35,710 nt of DNA from Branchiostoma floridae (taxonomy: Eukaryota > Chordata > Leptocardii > Amphioxiformes > Branchiostomatidae), in assembly GCF_000003815.2 (NCBI RefSeq), contig NC_049980.1, positions 31,823,470 to 31,859,179 of the forward strand. The letters run 5' to 3'. Position 1 is the first letter of the stretch. Each line of letters opens with the position of its first letter. Below are positions 35,001 to 35,710 of the stretch, piece by piece. The notes beneath the pieces were generated by a model. That model saw only the letters and a list, made by a program, of their open reading frames with translations. It was not told the origin of the DNA and did no database searches. The position numbers and the translations under genes were made by a program.

Positions 35001-35603
35001 TCCTGAGAAAACCAAAGTAACTGTCAGTGTAAAACTTAGTAACAAGGTAACAGCACTATATGAGCTTAATGCTGCTAGTGTCTAAAGTAGTACTACATGT
35101 GTAGGGTCAAGACACTCCTGTATATTGTAGAATGGACAGAGTAGGTATTGACAGGAAGGTACTGTAAGTTATAATATTTCTTTTATTATCAAGTAATTAA
35201 AAGTCTTTTTTTAGGATGCAGATCTTTGATTTGCAAGTCAACTTGTTCAATAAAAGACATATGATCTTCCTCTGCTATAGGTGGCCTCTTGCATGCCGTA
35301 AATGGCCCCACAGATCCCCCCACAACTCCTGTACAAGGATTCACCATGAGGTTCGAAGATGGCGAGATACTCGATACCTGGCCTGAGAAGGTACAGAAAA
35401 CTTTTCTTGACCAGAAGCACATTTTATGGTAAATTTCAGCAATGTTTTAAGTCTTGTAGCAGCAACAGCATGTAATATGCTAACTTCAATGTCTGTCTCT
35501 GACCAGGCTTTTGGGAACCCCCACGACGTGACTTGTGCCAACTCAGGGGTGTACGTTGTGGAGATCGGGCCGAACAAAGTGTGGAAGTTGGAACCATCCC
35601 AAG
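19527..35603 (+). CDS. PAM: peptidylglycine alpha-amidating monooxygenase (bifunctional), 21 exons, 3' incomplete
   Basis: The enzyme makes alpha-amidated peptides in the secretory pathway. PHM hydroxylates the C-terminal glycine using copper, ascorbate and O2; PAL then splits off glyoxylate using zinc. Joined exons give 816 codons plus one base, still open at the window end. Residues 1-24 are a signal peptide. PHM (about 65-355) has the CuA ligands H105, H106 and H172 and the CuB ligands H242, H244 and M317. Substrate-site residues Y78, R240, N319 and Y321 are also present. Residues 361-496 are a linker. PAL (497 on) has R531, zinc ligands H583, H694 and H790, catalytic Y651 and R710. PAL cysteine pairs C632/C652 and C706/C717 are in place. 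Residue roles come from the rat enzyme; all are seen here. One PHM disulfide pair is missing (see findings). The C-terminal membrane segment, if any, is not in the window. Confidence 0.96.
19770..19990. repeat. degenerate (ATTC)n tract in intron 1
   Basis: Long runs of ttcattcattc with interruptions begin about 25 nt after the exon 1 donor. Open frames through it are repeat translation. It may be the tail of a retroelement on the minus strand. Confidence 0.85.
20122..20176 (+). CDS. PAM: PAM exon 2 (PHM)
   Basis: 55 bp, acceptor gatttcag, donor gtaagt, phase 0 to 1. Encodes DDAYLCTQIETPENTAYV, corresponding to the conserved D-x-Y-x-C segment; Y78 matches the substrate-contacting tyrosine and C80 a disulfide cysteine. 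Confidence 0.93.
20336..20663. mobile_element. MITE with CAGGGCTCGAAATAC termini in intron 2
   Basis: The termini cagggctcgaaatac and gtatttcgagccctg-type (tatttcgagccctg) are inverted. The inner 'tgcactggtgcaggta' is mirrored by 'tacctgcactaacctgca'. It ends only 32 nt before exon 3, so it sits against the acceptor region. 328 bp, non-coding. Confidence 0.82.
20696..20783 (+). CDS. PAM: PAM exon 3 (PHM, CuA HH motif)
   Basis: 88 bp, acceptor 'tgtttccccag', phase 1 to 2. Encodes TEFVPSASMNTAHHMILFGC and on to RKDV plus the first two bases of W122. H105-H106 are the two adjacent CuA ligands. The chosen donor at 20784 is the first of 20 identical donors. It is the only one that keeps the frame, because the intron continues tgg-taa. 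Confidence 0.93.
20765..21324 (+). repeat. 28-bp minisatellite, 20 perfect copies, carrying the exon 3 splice donor
   Basis: The unit at 20765-20792 consists of the last 19 nt of exon 3 (ggaccaggaaggatgtgtg) and the first 9 nt of intron 3 (gtaagtaag). It is repeated without visible change to 21324, so 20 identical donors start at 20784 and every 28 nt up to 21316. Since 28 is not a multiple of 3 and the intron opens with an in-frame taa, only the first donor gives a full-length product. The 277- and 219-codon minus-strand frames are this repeat. Confidence 0.97.
21409..21934. mobile_element. pogo/Tigger-like MITE in intron 3
   Basis: It begins cagtcaaacctgcccgag and ends ttgggcaggtttgactg, flanked by TA at 21407-21408 and 21935-21936. 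CAGTCAAACCTG-type termini with TA duplication fit the pogo branch of Tc1/mariner. The subterminal 'ctcagcgaccacctg' motif recurs at both ends. 526 bp, no transposase. Confidence 0.82.
21937..22273. other. remainder of intron 3, nothing recognised
   Basis: Unique-looking non-coding sequence up to the exon 4 acceptor. Confidence 0.4.
22274..22365 (+). CDS. PAM: PAM exon 4 (PHM)
   Basis: 92 bp, acceptor ccgtag, donor g|gtcagt, phase 2 to 1. Encodes WDCGSMSASCRDGGQIMYAW followed by ARDAPPTHIPE. The YAWARxAPP signature is diagnostic of PHM; C124 and C131 match disulfide cysteines. Confidence 0.95.
22650..22777. mobile_element. fold-back MITE in intron 4
   Basis: Left arm 'ataaaaaacaacactgacag' through 'tgtattctgtat' is mirrored by 'atacggaatacactgtcagtg' through 'ttgttttttatat'. 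The centre also pairs (cccagccct with agggctgg). Non-coding. Confidence 0.8.
22857..22934 (+). CDS. PAM: PAM exon 5 (PHM, third CuA ligand)
   Basis: 78 bp, acceptor tttcag, donor g|gtacgt, phase 1 to 1. Encodes DVGFRIGGDSGVDHLVLQVH and YAHGFK. GFRIGG and LQVHY are family signatures; H172 is the third CuA ligand. Confidence 0.95.
22935..23560. other. intron 5, nothing recognised
   Basis: Short ORFs only; one near-palindrome around 23150-23300 in which 'gatccactg'/'gcagtggatc' recur. No exon expected because flanking exon phases match. Confidence 0.4.
23561..23612 (+). CDS. PAM: PAM exon 6 (PHM)
   Basis: 52 bp, acceptor ttaccag, donor cc|gtaagt, phase 1 to 2. Encodes DGHDLDHSGLSLHMTYRP. It aligns with the DCSGVSVHLT segment of vertebrates, but H185 occupies the place of a disulfide cysteine. 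Confidence 0.92.
23894..23961 (+). CDS. PAM: PAM exon 7 (PHM)
   Basis: 68 bp, acceptor ttctgcag, donor g|gtacat, phase 2 to 1. Encodes QKYIAGVFLLASGYAHIPAH and SK, matching the 'P..IAGM.LL......IP' segment. Both flanking introns keep the frame. Confidence 0.92.
23962..24505. other. intron 7, nothing recognised
   Basis: AT-rich non-coding sequence. Reading frames on either strand have no recognisable protein content. Confidence 0.4.
24506..24589 (+). CDS. PAM: PAM exon 8 (PHM, CuB HxH motif)
   Basis: 84 bp, acceptor actgtag, donor tta g|gtaacc, phase 1 to 1. Encodes GVTVDLACGYDDPVEIHPFA then FRTHAHGL. R240, H242 and H244 form the CuB and substrate site; C226 is a disulfide cysteine. The last 28 nt and the donor are repeated twice more downstream. 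Confidence 0.95.
24562..24702 (+). repeat. 47-bp tandem repeat, 3 copies, carrying the exon 8 donor
   Basis: The unit comprises the last 28 nt of exon 8 (encoding the CuB HAH motif) and the first 19 nt of intron 8. Copies start at 24562, 24609 and 24656 and are identical except for one a-to-g change in the third. A degenerate fourth copy ('cacgcatactcacagattagg', then 'taaccagtcttgttctag') lies at about 24854-24902. Use of the second or third donor would add 47 or 94 nt and hit a stop after about 17 codons. Confidence 0.96.
24703..25025. mobile_element. two palindromic MITEs with CTGGTATCCAG ends
   Basis: The first copy runs from tagcctggtatccag (24703) to ctggataccaggtc (24783). The second runs from tagctggtatccag (about 24899) to ctggataccaggc (25017). 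Each is bordered by 'cagtcttgttct', the tail of the 47-bp exon 8 repeat, so repeat unit and element were apparently duplicated together. The second contains a 41-bp near-perfect palindrome at 24940-24980. Confidence 0.7.
25245..25381 (+). CDS. PAM: PAM exon 9 (PHM)
   Basis: 137 bp, acceptor cacccag, donor gtg|gtgagt, phase 1 to 0. Encodes GKVISGYVVRDGREWVELGR, then GNPQWPQAFYPV and RDKVIYSTDIV. GK.SGY.VR and NPQ.PQAFYPV are strong PHM signatures. Confidence 0.96.
25691..25989 (+). mobile_element. tRNA-derived SINE in intron 9
   Basis: A tRNA-like head has the A box tagctcaactgg (25704-25715) and a degenerate B box near 25767. The body runs to a (aac)n tail (25970-25989). A polymerase III promoter followed by a simple-repeat tail is the SINE layout. 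Non-coding, sense to PAM. Confidence 0.78.
26152..26204 (+). CDS. PAM: PAM exon 10 (PHM)
   Basis: 53 bp, acceptor ccctacag, donor gg|gtatgt, phase 0 to 2. Encodes AARCVFDAEDRDEDTWI. AARCVF is conserved; C296 pairs with C318 in the family. Confidence 0.94.
26205..26711. other. intron 10, nothing recognised
   Basis: No repeat or gene is recognised. An open frame runs through the end of the intron into exon 11 but has no protein-like content upstream of the acceptor. Confidence 0.4.
26712..26950 (+). CDS. PAM: PAM exon 11 (PHM end, His-rich linker)
   Basis: 239 bp, acceptor atccacag, donor actg|gtaggt, phase 2 to 1. GATSSDEMCNFYMMYYTD carries M317 (CuB ligand), N319 and Y321. The PHM fold ends near residue 355. 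A linker follows with HVHMHHHHSHGMGEEDMTG at 372-390, nine His in 19 residues counting H381 and its neighbours. Mammalian PAM also has a His-rich linker, reported to sense luminal pH; that role here is inference. The last 88 nt plus donor recur nine more times downstream. Confidence 0.93.
26863..28140 (+). repeat. ~130-bp tandem array, 10 copies, of the exon 11 end and donor
   Basis: Each unit has about 88 nt matching the end of exon 11, the donor actg|gtaggt, and a (TTTG)n tract ending ttgag. Donors lie at 26951, 27081, 27211, 27333, 27463, 27593, 27719, 27853 and 27983. In the tenth copy (28113) the donor is degenerate (gtttat). All ten copies keep HVHMHHHHSHGMGEEDMTG in the same relative frame. 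Unit lengths are 122-134 bp, varying mostly by TTTG number. Frames reading FVCLFVCLFV on the plus strand and NKQTNKQT on the minus strand are the (TTTG)n tract. Confidence 0.97.
28350..28436 (+). CDS. PAM: PAM exon 12 (linker)
   Basis: 87 bp, phase 1 to 1. The acceptor follows a long pyrimidine tract ending 'gtctccaaag'. Encodes GSLYLPDLPVLPYDSASENL then LSELYNLYS. The leucine/acid pattern loosely resembles the vertebrate linker segment ending FYSLLSKLLGE. The donor tcag|gttata is weak. Because the exon is symmetric it can be skipped without a frameshift, so it may be optional. Confidence 0.7.
28605..28832 (+). mobile_element. tRNA-derived SINE in intron 12
   Basis: The head has an A-box-like tagcccggtggttta and a B-box-like agtttgaatccc. 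The body contains 'gggacgttaagc' and 'gctaggggaatttccccggt' and ends 'tgtcttctctgtca'. A second copy of the same body lies at 31850-32053. Confidence 0.75.
28964..29015. repeat. (AT)n microsatellite
   Basis: About 52 bp of uninterrupted alternating AT next to a transposon end. Open frames reading YIYIYI are artefacts. Confidence 0.97.
29016..29942. mobile_element. 927-bp element with CAGGCCTCGAAATAC terminus in intron 12
   Basis: The left end caggcctcgaaatac and right end attcgagccctg are inverted relatives of the CAGGGCTCGAAAT family. Subterminal 'ggttgcgcaggcagcaacct' and 'aacttgcgcc' motifs are mirrored by 'gcgcaacctg' and 'aacttgcgca'. The centre (29520-29650) is CpG-rich with CCAAT motifs and a 'tacgtcacg' CRE-like site. 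No transposase frame is recognised. Confidence 0.7.
30073..30306 (+). CDS. PAM: PAM exon 13 (Ser/Thr/Lys-rich linker)
   Basis: 234 bp, acceptor aatacag, donor acag|gtgtgt, phase 1 to 1. Encodes a 78-residue low-complexity stretch starting MDESTTRKSATSTPAKPP, rich in Thr, Ser, Lys and Glu and probably unstructured and O-glycosylated. It joins PHM to PAL. The symmetric phase again allows skipping, as for the optional linker exon of vertebrate PAM. Confidence 0.82.
30309..30388 (-). mobile_element. LINE 3' end remnant in intron 13
   Basis: On the minus strand the sequence reads gggcccccttggaaatcaac, then a short hairpin-like stretch, then 'ctgtttaaagatgaaataaa' and 'taaaca'. This is the layout of CR1/L2-type LINE 3' ends. 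Its tail lies within a few nt of the exon 13 donor. Confidence 0.45.
30389..31037. other. rest of intron 13
   Basis: Contains a short direct repeat ('gaaactgctc.aaatctattttaattta.gagctta', near 30690 and 30740). No exon recognised; phases of exons 13 and 14 match directly. Confidence 0.4.
31038..31164 (+). CDS. PAM: PAM exon 14 (PAL start)
   Basis: 127 bp, acceptor tcctgcag, donor tg|gtgagc, phase 1 to 2. Encodes DLRLVPGWPDKSLGSLGQVA, GVGVDSSGNVVIFHRGDHVW. The start of the first NHL-like blade; R531 in FHRGDHVW matches a catalytic arginine of PAL. Confidence 0.95.
31184..31202. repeat. (AGT)n microsatellite
   Basis: Six tandem agt units just after the exon 14 donor. Confidence 0.9.
31203..31665. 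other. intron 14, nothing recognised
   Basis: A 62-codon open frame at 31202-31390 has no recognisable content and no splice partners in phase. Confidence 0.4.
31666..31782 (+). CDS. PAM: PAM exon 15 (PAL)
   Basis: 117 bp, acceptor ctatgcag, donor tt|gtgagt, phase 2 to 2. Encodes TFDSQRQYREKDKGPIRTNT then VISLNPQTGKPVKQWGKD. It fits the propeller segment between the R and H motifs. Confidence 0.94.
31850..32053 (+). mobile_element. SINE copy in intron 15
   Basis: It shares 'ggacgggacgttaagccatgg', 'gctaggggaatttcccgg.tacaatgaacctgtaaat' and 'tgtcttctgtcag' with the SINE at 28605-28832. The head is degenerate. It ends about 86 nt before the exon 16 acceptor. Confidence 0.7.
32140..32212 (+). 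CDS. PAM: PAM exon 16 (PAL, first zinc His)
   Basis: 73 bp, acceptor tttcccag, donor cag|gtatgg, phase 2 to 0. Encodes FYLPHGLTLDHEDNVWVTDV and AMHQ. H583 in YLPHGL is the first zinc ligand; WVTDVA.HQ is a family signature. Confidence 0.96.
32213..32637. other. intron 16, nothing recognised
   Basis: AT-rich non-coding sequence. Confidence 0.4.
32638..32780 (+). CDS. PAM: PAM exon 17 (PAL)
   Basis: 143 bp, acceptor ctgccag, donor gg|gtatgt, phase 0 to 2. Encodes VFKFPPGGGDAPLLTLGEAF, then DHFCQPTDVAVE and DFYVSD. HFCQPTDVAV is highly conserved; C632 forms a disulfide with C652 of the next exon. GC content is clearly higher than in the introns. Confidence 0.96.
32781..33233. other. intron 17, nothing recognised
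   Basis: AT-rich non-coding sequence with a T9-10 tract just after the donor. Confidence 0.4.
33234..33322 (+). CDS. PAM: PAM exon 18 (PAL, catalytic Tyr)
   Basis: 89 bp, acceptor ctctacag, donor c|gtaagt, phase 2 to 1. Encodes GYCNSRILKFDRTGKLLAVL then GEVDTSHIIK. Y651 in DGYCNSR is the catalytic tyrosine. Confidence 0.95.
33385..34235. repeat. ~340-400-bp repeat, 2 full and 1 partial copy, in intron 18 running into exon 19
   Basis: A block containing a tRNA-like segment on the minus strand ('ggattc.aacccaggacct'), then 'catcccaaggctt...ggccacacaaatggtcatcc', 'ccatgtcttataagcccatatggg', '(aataaaacttcat)', ATTC/ATCC tracts and 'gtcatctttgaagctacata' starts near 33393 and 33779. A third start near 34113 runs directly into exon 19, whose 5' part (ggccacccagatggtgatcc) matches the same portion of the repeat. 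Confidence 0.75.
34191..34394 (+). CDS. PAM: PAM exon 19 (PAL, second zinc His)
   Basis: 204 bp, phase 1 to 1, donor caag|gtagtc. Encodes MVIPHSLALAEDRQQVCTAD, RENGRVVCFSTETGKPVRVI and ...FGERLFAISYSPSQ. H694 (PHSLAL) is the second zinc ligand and R710 (ADRENGR) a catalytic arginine; C706 and C717 form a disulfide. Two in-phase acceptors 9 nt apart (after 34190 and after 34199) are possible. I chose the first for its better pyrimidine tract. The first 45 or so nt resemble repeats in intron 18. Confidence 0.92.
34747..34783 (+). repeat. second copy of exon 19 3' end and donor
   Basis: 37 nt matching 34371-34407 with one mismatch: the exon 19 end (ccatcagctacagtccttca, caag), the GT donor and 13 nt of intron. 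The preceding 'gcaaaattattc.cc.ccc' at 34730 also matches 34548, suggesting a local duplication with inserted sequence. Confidence 0.9.
34797..35280. other. rest of intron 19; possible MITE end
   Basis: 'ctagcctgggtaccatcc' at 34797 resembles the terminus of the palindromic MITEs at 24703-25025, and 'gttcgctcctg' is repeated next to it, but no matching right end was found. Confidence 0.35.
35281..35390 (+). CDS. PAM: PAM exon 20 (PAL)
   Basis: 110 bp, acceptor gctatag, donor aag|gtacag, phase 1 to 0. Encodes GGLLHAVNGPTDPPTTPVQG then FTMRFEDGEILDTWPEK, matching the 'lfAVNG...PVQGFVMNFs.GEIID' segment of PAL. Confidence 0.94.
35507..35603 (+). CDS. PAM: PAM exon 21 (PAL, third zinc His)
   Basis: 97 bp, acceptor ctgaccag, donor caag|gtgagt, phase 0 to 1. 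Encodes AFGNPHDVTCANSGVYVVEI then GPNKVWKLEPSQ. H790-D791 are the third zinc ligand and a calcium-site aspartate. Later exons are outside the window. Confidence 0.95.
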
Positions 35604-35710
35604 GTGAGTGCCTAATAACAATCATGATTACAGAGATAAGTCTTTGTGATTAAGTCCATTAAGAACAAGACTTAAGTCCAGTAACCTTCGTCCATTCTAC
35701 CACCACACTA
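35604..35710. other. start of PAM intron 21
   Basis: Begins gtgagt after exon 21; the window ends inside the intron. Confidence 0.85.

Overview
This is eukaryotic genomic DNA, with one large intron-rich gene on the + strand and a dense load of small DNA transposons, SINE-like elements, LINE remnants and minisatellites. There are no bacterial-type operons. The organism is probably an invertebrate deuterostome; the mix of short hAT/pogo-type MITEs, tRNA-derived SINEs and the bifunctional form of the gene fits a lancelet (Branchiostoma) best. That species call is inference and could not be tested here.

The gene is PAM, peptidylglycine alpha-amidating monooxygenase, the secretory-pathway enzyme that makes C-terminally amidated peptides. 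I traced 21 coding exons from the ATG at 19527 to 35603. All have GT/AG boundaries and compatible phases, giving 816 complete codons plus one base. The order is signal peptide, copper monooxygenase (PHM) domain in exons 1-11, a His-rich then Ser/Thr/Lys-rich linker in exons 11-13, and the lyase (PAL) domain in exons 14-21. All expected copper, zinc and catalytic residues are present. The 3' end, including any transmembrane and cytosolic part, lies beyond the window. An acceptor at 19191-19192 suggests a 5'UTR exon with further non-coding exon(s) upstream.

Positions 1-19192 hold no gene I can support. They contain four copies of one hAT-type MITE family (one cut by the window start), an 887-bp long-TIR element, other fold-back MITEs, a hAT MITE with a perfect 8-bp target duplication, two LINE C-terminal fragments, a tRNA-derived SINE, several tandem duplications and a 446-bp assembly gap.

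The most unusual feature is that PAM exon-intron junctions have repeatedly been duplicated in tandem. The exon 3 end plus its 5' splice site occurs as 20 perfect 28-bp copies. The exon 8 end plus donor occurs three times (47 bp). The last 88 nt of exon 11, encoding a His-rich motif, plus donor and a (TTTG)n tract occurs ten times (about 130 bp). The exon 19 end plus donor has a second copy 376 bp downstream, and the exon 19 acceptor side resembles repeats in intron 18. In the exon 11 array every difference within the His-rich core is synonymous, and each copy could form an in-frame 81-nt cassette, so these copies may be, or may recently have been, coding.
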